Below, in pieces: positions 6,809 to 14,932 of a stretch of 64,000 bases of DNA. Below the pieces are notes generated by a model that was not told the origin of the DNA, searched no databases, and worked only from the letters and a program-made list of their open reading frames with translations. The translations under genes and the position numbers were made by a program. Location: contig JBKGRZ010000005.1 of the NCBI GenBank assembly GCA_046518185.1, positions 248,001 to 312,000 of the forward strand, read 5' to 3'. Source of the stretch: Scandinavium vulneris_A (GTDB lineage Bacteria > Pseudomonadota > Gammaproteobacteria > Enterobacterales > Enterobacteriaceae). The number at the start of each line of letters is the position of its first letter. Position 1 is the first letter of the stretch.

Positions 6809-8950
6809 TTAATCCTGCTGAGAAGACTGGATCGCGGTCAGAGCGATGGTGTAGACGATATCGTCTACCAGCGCGCCACGAGACAGGTCGTTCACTGGTT
6901 TGCGCATACCTTGCAGCATTGGCCCGATGGAGATCAGGTCTGCTGAACGCTGTACCGCTTTGTAGGTGGTGTTACCGGTGTTCAGGTCAGGGAAGATGAA
7001 CACGGTAGCGCGACCTGCAACCGGAGAGTTCGGCGCTTTAGATTTCGCAACGTCAGCCATTACGGCGGCGTCATACTGCAGCGGGCCATCGATAACCAGG
7101 TCCGGACGTTTTTCCTGCGCGATACGGGTGGCTTCACGCACTTTCTCAACGTCACTACCCTGGCCGGAGGTGCCGGTAGAGTAGGAGAGCATCGCCACGC
7201 GTGGGTCGATACCGAATGCAGCCGCAGAATCTGCGGACTGGATAGCGATTTCGGCCAGCTGTTCAGCGGTTGGATCCGGGTTGATCGCACAGTCACCGTA
7301 AACGTAAACCTGTTCTGGCAGCAGCATGAAGAACACAGAAGAAACCAGCGAGCTGTTCGGTGCAGTTTTGATCAGCTGCAGCGGTGGACGGATGGTATTA
7401 GCAGTGGTATGAACCGCGCCAGAAACCAGACCGTCAACTTCGTCCTGCTCGAGCATCATGGTGCCGAGTACAACGTTGTCTTCCAGCTGTTCGCGAGCGA
7501 CGGCTTCGGTCATGCCCTTGCTCTTACGCAGTTCGACCAGGCGAGCCACGTAGCTTTCACGTACCACATCAGGATCGACGATTTCGATGCCAGCGCCCAG
7601 TTCAACACCCTGGTCTGCAGCAACGCGGTTAATGGCTTCCGGGTTACCCAGCAGCACACAGGTTGCGATGCCGCGCTCAGCACAGATGGCAGCCGCTTTC
7701 ACGGTACGCGGTTCGTCGCCTTCTGGCAGAACCACGCGTTTGCCTGCTTTACGCGCCAGCTCGGTCAGCTGGTAGCGGAAGGCTGGCGGAGACAGACGAC
7801 GGCTGCGCTCGGAGGTCGCGGTCAGGGATTCGATCCAGTTAGCATCAATGTGGCTGGCCACATATTCCTGCACTTTTTCGATACGCGCGTGGTCATCAGC
7901 CGGCACTTCAAGGTTGAAGCTCTGCAGGCTGAGGGAGGTCTGCCAGGTGTTGGTGTTTACCATGAATACCGGCAGGCCAGTCGCAAACGCACGTTCGCAC
8001 AGCTTGCTCACGCGTGCATCCATTTCGTAAGCACCGGTCAGCAGAATAGCGCCAATCTCAACGCCGTTCATCGCTGCCAGACACGCGGCAACCAGCACGT
8101 CAGGGCGGTCAGCAGAGGTCACCAGCAGGGAACCTGCACGGAAGTGTTCCAGCATGTGCGGAATGCTACGCGCACAGAAGGTCACAGACTTCACGCGACG
8201 GGTGTTGATGTCACCTTCGTTCACGATGGTGGCATTCAGGTGACGCGCCATGTCGATGGCACGGGTCGCAATCAGGTCGAAGCTCCATGGCACCGCGCCG
8301 AGCATTGGCAGCGGGCTGGAGGCCGCGAGTTCTGCCGGATCGATTTTCACGACTTTCGCACGGGAAGAGTCATCGAAAATTTCAGACAGGTCAGGACGAG
8401 TACGGCCCTGCTCATCAACCGGTGCGTTCAGTTTGTTAACGATAACGCCGGTGATGTTGGTGTTTTTCGCGCCGCCGAAGCTGCTGCGGGTCAGTTCGAT
8501 GCGTTCTTTCAGCTGTTCCTGAGTGTCGGTGCCCTGAGACATTACGAACACGATTTCCGCATTCAGGGTCTTGGCAATCTCGTAGTTCAGGGAGGTCGCG
8601 AACTGATGCTTACGGGTTGGGACCAGGCCTTCAACCAGCACCACTTCAGCATCCTGAGCGTTAGCGTGGTAGTTGGCGATGATCTCTTCCATCAGCACGT
8701 CTTTCTGGTTGCTGGACAGCAGAGACTCAACGTGGCTCATCTTCAGCGGTTCAGCCGCTGGCAGATTGGAGTTAGCACGGACGATAGTCGTGGTCTGGTC
8801 TGGCGCATCGCCACCAGCACGCGGCTGTGCGATTGGCTTAAAGACGCTCAGACGAACGCCTTTGCGTTCCATAGCACGGATAACGCCAAGGCTGACGCTG
8901 GTCAGGCCGACGCTGGTTCCGGTAGGGATCAGCATAATTGTACGGGACAC
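6809..8950 (-). CDS. pta: Phosphate acetyltransferase
   Basis: A 713-residue enzyme (E. coli Pta has 714) that converts acetyl-CoA and phosphate to acetyl phosphate and CoA, the first step of acetate excretion. Domain order: an N-terminal P-loop-like regulatory domain starting with PTGTSVGLTS (residues 9-18), a DRTGG middle domain (about 240-350), then the catalytic PTA/PTB domain (about 390 to the end) with the YSTGTSGQGSDVEKV segment. The long form with the N-terminal domain is the allosterically regulated enterobacterial type, with pyruvate and NADH as effectors in E. coli. It is transcribed after ackA, separated by 76 bases that hold two hairpins. Acetyl phosphate also serves as a phosphodonor to response regulators. 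Confidence 0.98.
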   Translation of the reverse strand: MSRTIMLIPTGTSVGLTSVSLGVIRAMERKGVRLSVFKPIAQPRAGGDAPDQTTTIVRANSNLPAAEPLKMSHVESLLSSNQKDVLMEEIIANYHANAQDAEVVLVEGLVPTRKHQFATSLNYEIAKTLNAEIVFVMSQGTDTQEQLKERIELTRSSFGGAKNTNITGVIVNKLNAPVDEQGRTRPDLSEIFDDSSRAKVVKIDPAELAASSPLPMLGAVPWSFDLIATRAIDMARHLNATIVNEGDINTRRVKSVTFCARSIPHMLEHFRAGSLLVTSADRPDVLVAACLAAMNGVEIGAILLTGAYEMDARVSKLCERAFATGLPVFMVNTNTWQTSLSLQSFNLEVPADDHARIEKVQEYVASHIDANWIESLTATSERSRRLSPPAFRYQLTELARKAGKRVVLPEGDEPRTVKAAAICAERGIATCVLLGNPEAINRVAADQGVELGAGIEIVDPDVVRESYVARLVELRKSKGMTEAVAREQLEDNVVLGTMMLEQDEVDGLVSGAVHTTANTIRPPLQLIKTAPNSSLVSSVFFMLLPEQVYVYGDCAINPDPTAEQLAEIAIQSADSAAAFGIDPRVAMLSYSTGTSGQGSDVEKVREATRIAQEKRPDLVIDGPLQYDAAVMADVAKSKAPNSPVAGRATVFIFPDLNTGNTTYKAVQRSADLISIGPMLQGMRKPVNDLSRGALVDDIVYTIALTAIQSSQQD

Positions 8951-8969
8951 GGTTTATCCTCTTTCGTTA

Positions 8970-9021
8970 CCGCCAGGGGTTGGCGGGTGACAAAACAGCA
9001 CCGCCAGCTAGGCTGGCGGTG
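8970..9021 (-). other. Two tandem hairpins in the ackA-pta intercistronic gap
   Basis: Two perfect inverted repeats fill the gap: CCGCCA-N5-TGGCGG at 8970-8986 and a 10-base-pair stem CACCGCCAGC-TAG-GCTGGCGGTG at 8999-9021. Neither is followed by a clear T-run on the minus strand, so they are more likely RNA-processing, stability or partial-attenuation elements than full terminators. Confidence 0.65.
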
Positions 9022-9026
9022 TGGAA

Positions 9027-10229
9027 TCAGGCAGTCAGACGAGCTGCGTCTTGTGCGATAACCAATTCTTCATTGGTCGGGATGACCAGGGCAGGGCGGG
9101 TGCCTTCTTTGTTGATGAAGCCAGACTTGCCGAAGCGGGCAGCCAGGTTGCGCTCATGATCAACGTCGAAGCCCAGAACGCCCAGTTTACCCAGGGACAG
9201 TTCGCGAACCATTGCGGCGTTTTCGCCGATACCACCGGTGAACACGACTGCGTCCAGACGACCATCCATCAGCGCGGTATAAGAACCGATGTATTTCGCC
9301 AGACGGTGGCAGTAAACGTCCATGGCACGTTTAGCGTCAGCTTTGGTTTCGTAGTTGTCTTCAACATAACGGCAGTCGCTGGTGACTTCGGTCAGGCCCA
9401 GCAGGCCAGACTCTTTGGTCAGCATTTTGTTGATAGCATCAACGCTCATGCCCAGGGTGTCGTGCAGATGGAAGATGATAGCCGGATCGATGTCACCAGA
9501 ACGGGTGCCCATTACCAGGCCTTCCAGCGGGGTCAGACCCATGGAGGTATCAACACATTCACCGTTACGAATAGCAGAAACGGAACCACCGTTGCCCAGA
9601 TGGCAAGTGATGATGTTCAGTTCTTCAACCGGTTTGTTCAGAACTTTAGCGGCTTCCTGAGTCACGAAGAAGTGGCTGGTGCCGTGTGCGCCGTAGCGAC
9701 GAACGCCGTGTTCTTTGTACAGGCTGTACGGCAGAGCATACAGGTATGATTCTTCTGGCATGGTCTGATGGAACGCGGTGTCGAAGACAGCGACGTTTTT
9801 GTCCTTCAGATTCGGGAAGGATTTCAGCGCTTCCGCGATGCCAATCAGGTGCGCAGGGTTGTGCAGCGGTGCAAAAGAGGCTGCATCTTTGATACCCTGA
9901 ATAACGGAATCGTCGATAACCACGGAGCCAGTGTACTTCTCGCCGCCGTGAACAACACGGTGACCGATGGCAGTCAGCTGGGCTGACAGTTCTGGTTTTT
10001 GTGCCAGAATAGTGTTAACGATAAAGTTAAGCGCTTCACTGTGAGCGGCGCCTGCACCTAAAGCCGCTTCTTGTTTGCCGCCATCCATTTTCCACTTGAG
10101 ACGTGCTTCTGGGAGATGGAAACATTCGGCTAAACCAGAGAGGTATTCTTCACCGTTTACCGCATCAATAACGGCGAATTTCAGTGAGGAGCTACCGCAG
10201 TTCAGAACCAGTACTAACTTACTCGACAT
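9027..10229 (-). CDS. ackA: Acetate kinase
   Basis: A 400-residue cytosolic kinase, the length of E. coli AckA, converting acetyl phosphate and ADP to acetate and ATP; reversible, so it also activates acetate. Family motifs of the ASKHA fold are present: NCGSSSLKF from Asn10, GHRVVHGG near residue 88, FDTAFHQTMP near 147, GNGGS near 210, and GTRSGDIDP near 240 carrying the catalytic Arg, plus the TGGIGENA nucleotide-binding motif near 330. First gene of the ackA-pta operon. The 338-base upstream region separates it from the divergent yfbV. Confidence 0.98.
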   Translation of the reverse strand: MSSKLVLVLNCGSSSLKFAVIDAVNGEEYLSGLAECFHLPEARLKWKMDGGKQEAALGAGAAHSEALNFIVNTILAQKPELSAQLTAIGHRVVHGGEKYTGSVVIDDSVIQGIKDAASFAPLHNPAHLIGIAEALKSFPNLKDKNVAVFDTAFHQTMPEESYLYALPYSLYKEHGVRRYGAHGTSHFFVTQEAAKVLNKPVEELNIITCHLGNGGSVSAIRNGECVDTSMGLTPLEGLVMGTRSGDIDPAIIFHLHDTLGMSVDAINKMLTKESGLLGLTEVTSDCRYVEDNYETKADAKRAMDVYCHRLAKYIGSYTALMDGRLDAVVFTGGIGENAAMVRELSLGKLGVLGFDVDHERNLAARFGKSGFINKEGTRPALVIPTNEELVIAQDAARLTA

Positions 10230-10567
10230 GGAAGTACCTATTAATCTTATGTGGCTAAAAAAACGTCAGTGAGTCAAAGAGCGTAGCGCATGATGACGCT
10301 GACATTTATGATTAACATCATGCCTGATACATTTTCTGGCATGACGAAGAAAAATCGGGTGTTTCAGGATTCAGTTTTGCACAATTTTCATCCAATGGAA
10401 GAATGTGCAATAATTTGACGAATCGCGAGAACGGGTCTACGCCCATCTCAGGCCGCACAGGATACCTGAATGCCGCCTTTATTGCCAAAATGTTTTGAAC
10501 GTTGTCATGCATAGTTGTTGTTTTGCACGAAATTTTGATTTTTTATCTGTGAAGTTGAGGTAACGCC
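10230..10567. promoter_or_regulatory. Divergent intergenic region ackA / yfbV
   Basis: This 338-base stretch holds the promoters of ackA (minus) and yfbV (plus). I see a small hairpin, TCATGCC at 10318-10324 pairing with GGCATGA at 10338-10344, and AT-rich DNA just before yfbV (10500-10555). No binding site is clear enough to name. A 64-codon minus-strand frame at 10318-10512 has no recognisable features and is probably not a gene. Confidence 0.5.
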
Positions 10568-11023
10568 ATGTCGACACCCGAGAACCGCCCGGTTAACTTT
10601 TTGAGTTTGTTTGGCCGTGGGCAGCATTACGCTAAGACGTGGCCGTTAGAAAAGCGACTTGCTCCCGTGTTTGTTGAGAACCGCGTGATCCGCGCCACGC
10701 GCTATGCCATTCGCATTATGCCCCCGCTGGCGGTGTTTACGCTGTGCTGGCAAATCGCCCTTGGCGGCCAGCTTGGCCCAGCCGTTGCGACCGCGCTGTT
10801 TGCGCTGAGTCTGCCGATGCAGGGCATGTGGTGGCTCGGCAAGCGTTCGGTGACGCCATTACCGCCGACCATTCTGAGTTGGTTCTATGAAGTGCGCGGC
10901 AAATTGCAGGAGTCCGGCCAGGCGCTGGCCCCGGTGGAGGGTAAACCGGATTACCAGGCATTAGCTGACACGCTTAAGCGCGCCTTCAAACAACTGGATA
11001 AAACTTTCCTTGATGATTTGTAA
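10568..11023 (+). CDS. yfbV: YfbV, UPF0208 inner-membrane protein
   Basis: A 151-residue protein, matching E. coli YfbV in length. It has two hydrophobic segments (about residues 48-66 and 70-88) flanked by cytosolic ends, so it should sit in the inner membrane as a hairpin. In E. coli, YfbV has been reported to limit how far the Ter macrodomain constrains neighbouring DNA; the mechanism is not known. GAGGTAAC precedes the ATG at 10568. A strong terminator follows, so it is probably a single-gene unit. Confidence 0.94.
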   Translation: MSTPENRPVNFLSLFGRGQHYAKTWPLEKRLAPVFVENRVIRATRYAIRIMPPLAVFTLCWQIALGGQLGPAVATALFALSLPMQGMWWLGKRSVTPLPPTILSWFYEVRGKLQESGQALAPVEGKPDYQALADTLKRAFKQLDKTFLDDL

Positions 11024-11046
11024 TTAACCATCAAAAACGCATATAA

Positions 11047-11080
11047 AAGAGGGCATACAGTTTGTAAGCCCTCTTTTTTT
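11047..11080 (+). terminator. Intrinsic terminator after yfbV
   Basis: AAGAGGGC (11047-11054) pairs with GCCCTCTT (11068-11075) across a 13-base loop, followed by a run of T to 11080. It lies 24 bases after the yfbV stop. Confidence 0.9.
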
Positions 11081-11109
11081 CTTGCCGTAAGTGCAACAGG
11101 AGTCGAAAA

Positions 11110-11604
11110 ATGGAAATGACCAACGCGCAACGTCTGATTTTGTCGAATCAGTACAAAATGATGACCATGATGGATCCCGACAACGCAGAGCGCTATCGCC
11201 GCCTGCAAACCATCATCGAGCGTGGCTATGGCCTGCAAATGCGCGAGCTGGACCGCGAATTCGGCCAACTGACCGAAGAAACCTGCCGCACTATCATCGA
11301 TATCATGGAGATGTACCACGCTCTGCACGTGTCCTGGACCAACCAGAAAGACGCCAACACCATTGATGAACGCCGCGTCACCTTCCTCGGTTTCGACGCT
11401 GCAACGGAAGCCCGTTATCTTGGCTACGTACGCTTTATGGTCAACACCGAAGGCCGTTATACCCATTTTGATGCGGGTACCCACGGCTTCAACGCGCAGA
11501 CCCCAATGTGGGAAAAATACCAGCGTATGCTGGGCGCATGGCACGCATGCCCGCGTCAGTATCATCTGAGCAGCAACGAAATTAATCAGATTATCAACGC
11601 CTGA
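11110..11604 (+). CDS. yfbU: YfbU, UPF0304 protein
   Basis: A 164-residue protein identical in length to E. coli YfbU and very similar along its length. It is soluble, helix-rich and acidic/basic mixed, with no signal peptide or membrane segment. The function is not established, although E. coli studies have linked its overproduction to cell death. ACAGGAGTC precedes the ATG at 11110. Its TGA (11602-11604) directly adjoins the yfbT translation start region, so the two are probably co-transcribed and coupled. Confidence 0.93.
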   Translation: MEMTNAQRLILSNQYKMMTMMDPDNAERYRRLQTIIERGYGLQMRELDREFGQLTEETCRTIIDIMEMYHALHVSWTNQKDANTIDERRVTFLGFDAATEARYLGYVRFMVNTEGRYTHFDAGTHGFNAQTPMWEKYQRMLGAWHACPRQYHLSSNEINQIINA

Positions 11605-11615
11605 TGGAGGCCGCC

Positions 11616-12275
11616 GTGCAGTGCAAAGGCTTTTTGTTTGACCTCGATGGGACGCTGGTAGATTCGCTGCCAGTGGTGGAACGTTCCTGGTGTCGCTGGG
11701 CCGATCGCCATGACCTGAGCCATAACGAGGTGCTGAATTTCATTCATGGTAAACAGGCGATCACCTCGCTGCGTCACTTCCTCGCGAATAAAACCGAGGC
11801 AGAGATCCAGGCTGAATTTGCCTGGCTTGAGCAGGTTGAGGCGCAGGATCTGGAAGGAATAACCGCCTTGCCAGGTGCAGTTGCGCTGCTTAATCATCTG
11901 GATGAGTCTGGGATCCCGTGGGCTATAGTGACCTCGGGGACGGTGCCTATCGCCCATGCCCGCCATCGTGCGGCGGGTTTGCCGGAAGCAAAAGTGTTTG
12001 TGACCGCCGAGCAGGTCAAACGCGGCAAGCCGGAGCCGGATGCGTATCTGCTCGGGGCTAAGCTTTTAGGGTTTGCCCCTGCGGAATGTGCGGTGGTTGA
12101 AGATGCCGCTGCTGGCATGTTGTCGGGTCTGGCGGCGGGCTGTCATGTCATCGCCGTTAACGTTCCTGCCGATGCACCGCGCCTGAACGAGGCGGATTAC
12201 GTGCTCACCACTCTGGAAGCGCTGGACGTCACCCGGCAGCCTGATGGAAATGTCGCCGTGCGCCTGAAAGACTAA
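11616..12275 (+). CDS. yfbT: Sugar phosphatase YfbT (HxpA), HAD family
   Basis: A HAD-superfamily phosphatase of 219 residues. Motif I is FDLDGTLVDS (nucleophile Asp9, acid Asp11 from this start), motif II VTSG, motif III the Lys in KRGKPEPD, motif IV VEDAAAG; a helical cap follows motif I. E. coli YfbT dephosphorylates sugar phosphates such as those of hexitols. I choose GTG at 11616: its first residues (V-QCKGF) line up with the E. coli start M-RCKGF, and GGAGG at 11606-11610 is 5 bases before it. The alternative ATG at 11604 would itself overlap that ribosome site. It overlaps nothing but follows yfbU by 11 bases. Confidence 0.93.
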   Translation: MQCKGFLFDLDGTLVDSLPVVERSWCRWADRHDLSHNEVLNFIHGKQAITSLRHFLANKTEAEIQAEFAWLEQVEAQDLEGITALPGAVALLNHLDESGIPWAIVTSGTVPIAHARHRAAGLPEAKVFVTAEQVKRGKPEPDAYLLGAKLLGFAPAECAVVEDAAAGMLSGLAAGCHVIAVNVPADAPRLNEADYVLTTLEALDVTRQPDGNVAVRLKD

Positions 12276-12286
12276 ATGCATGATAT

Positions 12287-12311
12287 AGCCTCGCTTCGGC
12301 GGGGCTTTTTT
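12287..12311 (+). terminator. Intrinsic terminator after yfbT
   Basis: AGCCTCGC-TTCG-GCGGGGCT: 8-base-pair stem with one T-G pair and a stable TTCG tetraloop, followed by a T-run. It closes the yfbU-yfbT unit before yfbS. Confidence 0.9.
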
Positions 12312-12351
12312 ATGCCAGACTACTCACTCTCTCTTCTGACAAGGACATGTT

Positions 12352-14178
12352 ATGAACGGTGAACTGATTTGGGTTCTGTGCCTGCTGGCGGTGGCAGTGC
12401 TGCTGTTTGCCACGGGCAAAGTGCGCATGGATGCCGTCGCCTTGCTGGTTATTGTTGCCTTCGTGCTTAGCGGCACGCTCTCCTTAAGCGAAGCCTTTTC
12501 CGGCTTTAGCGATCCGAACGTTATCCTCATTGCCGCCCTCTTTATCATCGGCGACGGGTTGGTGCGCACCGGGGTCGCCACCAGTATGGGCTCGTGGCTG
12601 GTCAAAGTGGCGGGTAACAGCGAAATCAAAATGCTGGTATTCCTGATGCTGACGGTAGCAGGGCTCGGGGCGTTCATGAGTTCGACCGGCGTGGTCGCGA
12701 TCTTCATTCCGGTGGTGCTGAGCGTGTGTATGCGGATGAACACCTCGCCGTCGCGACTGATGATGCCGTTGAGCTTTGCAGGGCTTATCAGCGGCATGAT
12801 GACCCTGGTCGCCACCCCGCCGAATCTGGTTATCAACAGCGAACTGCTGCGCGAAGGGCTCGACGGATTCAGCTTTTTCAGCGTGACGCCGATTGGTCTG
12901 GTGGTGCTGGTGCTTGGGATCGGCTACATGCTGCTGATGCGCTTTATGCTGCCGGGCAATGAAGACGCGCTCAAAACGGATAAGCGTCGCACCTTCCGCG
13001 ATCTTATTAAAGAATACCGTCTGAACGGCCGGGCGCGCCGTCTGGCAATTCGCCCGGGTTCACCGTTGATTGGTCAGCGTCTGGACGATCTCAAGCTGCG
13101 CGAGAAGTACGGTGCTAACGTGATAGGCGTGGAGCGCTGGCGGCGTTTTCGTCGGGTGATCGTCAACGTGAACGGCGTGTCGGAATTCCATGCGCGTGAC
13201 GTTCTGTTGATTGATATGTCTTCCGCAGACGTTGATCTGCGCCAGTTCTGTAGTGAGCAGTTGCTAGAGCCGATGGTGCTGCGCGGAGAGTATTTCTCCG
13301 ATCAGGCGCTGGATGTGGGGATGGCCGAGGTATCGCTTATCCCTGATTCGGAACTGGTGGGTAAAACGGTGCGTGAAATGGAGTTTCGCAGCCGTTTTGG
13401 CCTGAACGTGGTGGGGATGAAACGCGACGGTAAAGCGGTAGAGGGTTCAGTGGTGGATGTCGCTATCGAGCTCGGTGACATCCTGCTGGTGGTCGGCAAC
13501 TGGAAGCAGATAGCGCTACTTTCCCAGCGCGGGCGTGATGTCGTGGTGCACAACATGCCGATTGAAGTTAACGACGCTTCCCCGGCTCACAGTCAGGCAC
13601 CCCATGCGATATTTTGCCTGGTGCTGATGGTGGCGCTGATGCTGACCGATGAAATTCCCAACCCGATTGCCGCCATTATTGCCTGTTTGCTGATGGGCAA
13701 ATTCCGCTGTATCAATGCCGAAAGTGCCTATAAAGCGATTCACTGGCCGAGCATTATTCTCATCGTTGGGATGATGCCGTTTGCGCACGCTTTGCAAAAA
13801 ACCGGTGGTGTCGATCTGGTGGTGAAAGGGCTGATGGAAGTCGGCGGTGGGCAGGGACCTTACCTGATGCTGGTTTGTCTGTTCGTGATGTGCGCCACGA
13901 TTGGACTGTTTATTTCCAATACCGCCACCGCGGTACTGATGGCGCCGATTGCGCTGGCAGCGGCAAAATCAATGGGGGTGTCGCCGTATCCGTTCGCGAT
14001 GATGGTCGCCATGGCCGCTTCGGCTGCGTTTATGACCCCGGTGTCTTCCCCAGTGAACACCCTGGTGCTTGGGCCTGGAAAATACACCTTCAGCGATTTC
14101 GTGAAGATTGGTGTGCCGTTTACCGTGCTGGTGATGGCGGTGTGCGTGGTGCTGATCCCGGTGCTGTTCCCGTTTTAA
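12352..14178 (+). CDS. yfbS: YfbS, SLC13/DASS-family transporter with TrkA-C domains
   Basis: A 608-residue inner-membrane protein (E. coli YfbS has 610). The ends are strongly hydrophobic (about residues 3-205 and 425-608), with repeats of the divalent anion/sodium symporter type such as MSSTGVVAIFIPVV and ISNTATAVLMAPI. The middle (about 215-410) holds two TrkA-C (RCK_C) domains, cytosolic ligand-binding modules that normally gate transporters. The combination suggests a sodium-coupled anion carrier under nucleotide or ligand control; the substrate is unknown. AAGGACA precedes the ATG. Convergent with yfbR across a REP-like element. Confidence 0.92.
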   Translation: MNGELIWVLCLLAVAVLLFATGKVRMDAVALLVIVAFVLSGTLSLSEAFSGFSDPNVILIAALFIIGDGLVRTGVATSMGSWLVKVAGNSEIKMLVFLMLTVAGLGAFMSSTGVVAIFIPVVLSVCMRMNTSPSRLMMPLSFAGLISGMMTLVATPPNLVINSELLREGLDGFSFFSVTPIGLVVLVLGIGYMLLMRFMLPGNEDALKTDKRRTFRDLIKEYRLNGRARRLAIRPGSPLIGQRLDDLKLREKYGANVIGVERWRRFRRVIVNVNGVSEFHARDVLLIDMSSADVDLRQFCSEQLLEPMVLRGEYFSDQALDVGMAEVSLIPDSELVGKTVREMEFRSRFGLNVVGMKRDGKAVEGSVVDVAIELGDILLVVGNWKQIALLSQRGRDVVVHNMPIEVNDASPAHSQAPHAIFCLVLMVALMLTDEIPNPIAAIIACLLMGKFRCINAESAYKAIHWPSIILIVGMMPFAHALQKTGGVDLVVKGLMEVGGGQGPYLMLVCLFVMCATIGLFISNTATAVLMAPIALAAAKSMGVSPYPFAMMVAMAASAAFMTPVSSPVNTLVLGPGKYTFSDFVKIGVPFTVLVMAVCVVLIPVLFPF

Positions 14179-14186
14179 TTTGATTT

Positions 14187-14240
14187 CCCGGCGATGCTAG
14201 CGCGGCAGTTTGTAGGCTCTGCAAGCGACGCCCCGCCGGG
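14187..14240. repeat. REP-like inverted repeat between yfbS and yfbR
   Basis: CCCGGCG at 14187-14193 pairs with CGCCGGG at 14234-14240; the interior has GTAGG and GCAAGCG as in enterobacterial REP elements. It sits between two convergent genes, a typical REP location, and may end or protect both transcripts. Confidence 0.65.
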
Positions 14241-14251
14241 CAGTTTAAATG

Positions 14252-14851
14252 TTAAAGCGGCGAGTCCTGGCTTATCTCATCCAGTGACAGCTGGAAACTC
14301 GGCACAAACACCTGCATGAAATAATCCATCTCCGGGCTGCGACGTGATTCGAGGGTTTTTTCCAGACGTCCCTTGGCCAGCAGAAACTCGTTATTCCCCG
14401 CCGAGAGCTCTTCCAGACATTTCAGATACGCGCACAGTGCATCGGCCTGTTTGACCAGCAACCTCTCTTCTTCGCTGGACTGATGCTCATCGATCAGCGG
14501 GGCAAAGATATCGCGCAGCTCATCCGGCACCATATCGACCAGCTTCTGCTGGGCAATTTTTTCGATAGCTTTATATTCCTGGGCAATCTGCGAATTGAAA
14601 TATTTCACCGGTGTCGGCAGGTCGCCGGTCAGCACTTCGGAAGCGTCGTGATACATCGCCAGCAGGGCAATACGCTCCGCGTTCACGTTGCCGTTGAACT
14701 TGCGGTTTTTAATCGCTGCCAGGGCGTGAGCGACCATCGCTACCTGCAAACTGTGTTCGGAGACGTTCTCGGTGCGCACGTTGCGCATCAGCGGCCAGCG
14801 GTTGATTAACTTCAGACGGGAAAGATGGGCAAAGAAATGGCTCTGGCTCAT
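14252..14851 (-). CDS. yfbR: 5'-deoxynucleotidase YfbR
   Basis: A 199-residue HD-domain phosphohydrolase, the exact length of E. coli YfbR, which removes the phosphate from deoxyribonucleoside 5'-monophosphates, for example dCMP to deoxycytidine during nucleotide salvage and dUMP balance. Metal and catalytic residues are visible: His33 in SEHS, His68-Asp69 in MYHDASEV, and a later Asp near 137. The ATG at 14851 is chosen because AAGGAA lies before it and the sequence MSQSHFFAHL matches the E. coli start; the reading frame extends 10 codons upstream without homology. It is downstream of alaA on the same strand, separated by a hairpin. Confidence 0.95.
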   Translation of the reverse strand: MSQSHFFAHLSRLKLINRWPLMRNVRTENVSEHSLQVAMVAHALAAIKNRKFNGNVNAERIALLAMYHDASEVLTGDLPTPVKYFNSQIAQEYKAIEKIAQQKLVDMVPDELRDIFAPLIDEHQSSEEERLLVKQADALCAYLKCLEELSAGNNEFLLAKGRLEKTLESRRSPEMDYFMQVFVPSFQLSLDEISQDSPL

Positions 14852-14898
14852 GGGGTTCCTTGGTGCGTAACAGCAGGTCATCCATTGTGCGCTGAGTT

Positions 14899-14925
14899 GA
14901 CCGCCGGATGCAAACCCCGGCGGTC
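14899..14925 (-). other. Strong hairpin between alaA and yfbR
   Basis: GACCGCCGG (14899-14907) pairs perfectly with CCGGCGGTC (14917-14925), loop 9 bases. There is no T-run on the minus strand, so it may protect the alaA transcript 3' end or reduce readthrough into yfbR rather than act as a full terminator. Confidence 0.6.
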
Positions 14926-14932
14926 GGCGGTG

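Noticed and set aside
7409..9061. 550-codon plus-strand open frame across pta
   Set aside because: It is the antisense shadow of pta and ackA ends; composition and lack of any recognisable domain or ribosome site point to codon-bias artefact.
9021..9749. 242-codon plus-strand open frame across ackA
   Set aside because: Antisense to the clearly coding ackA frame; no family features.
10318..10512. 64-codon minus-strand frame upstream of ackA
   Set aside because: No ribosome site, no recognised homology; lies in the promoter region of ackA.
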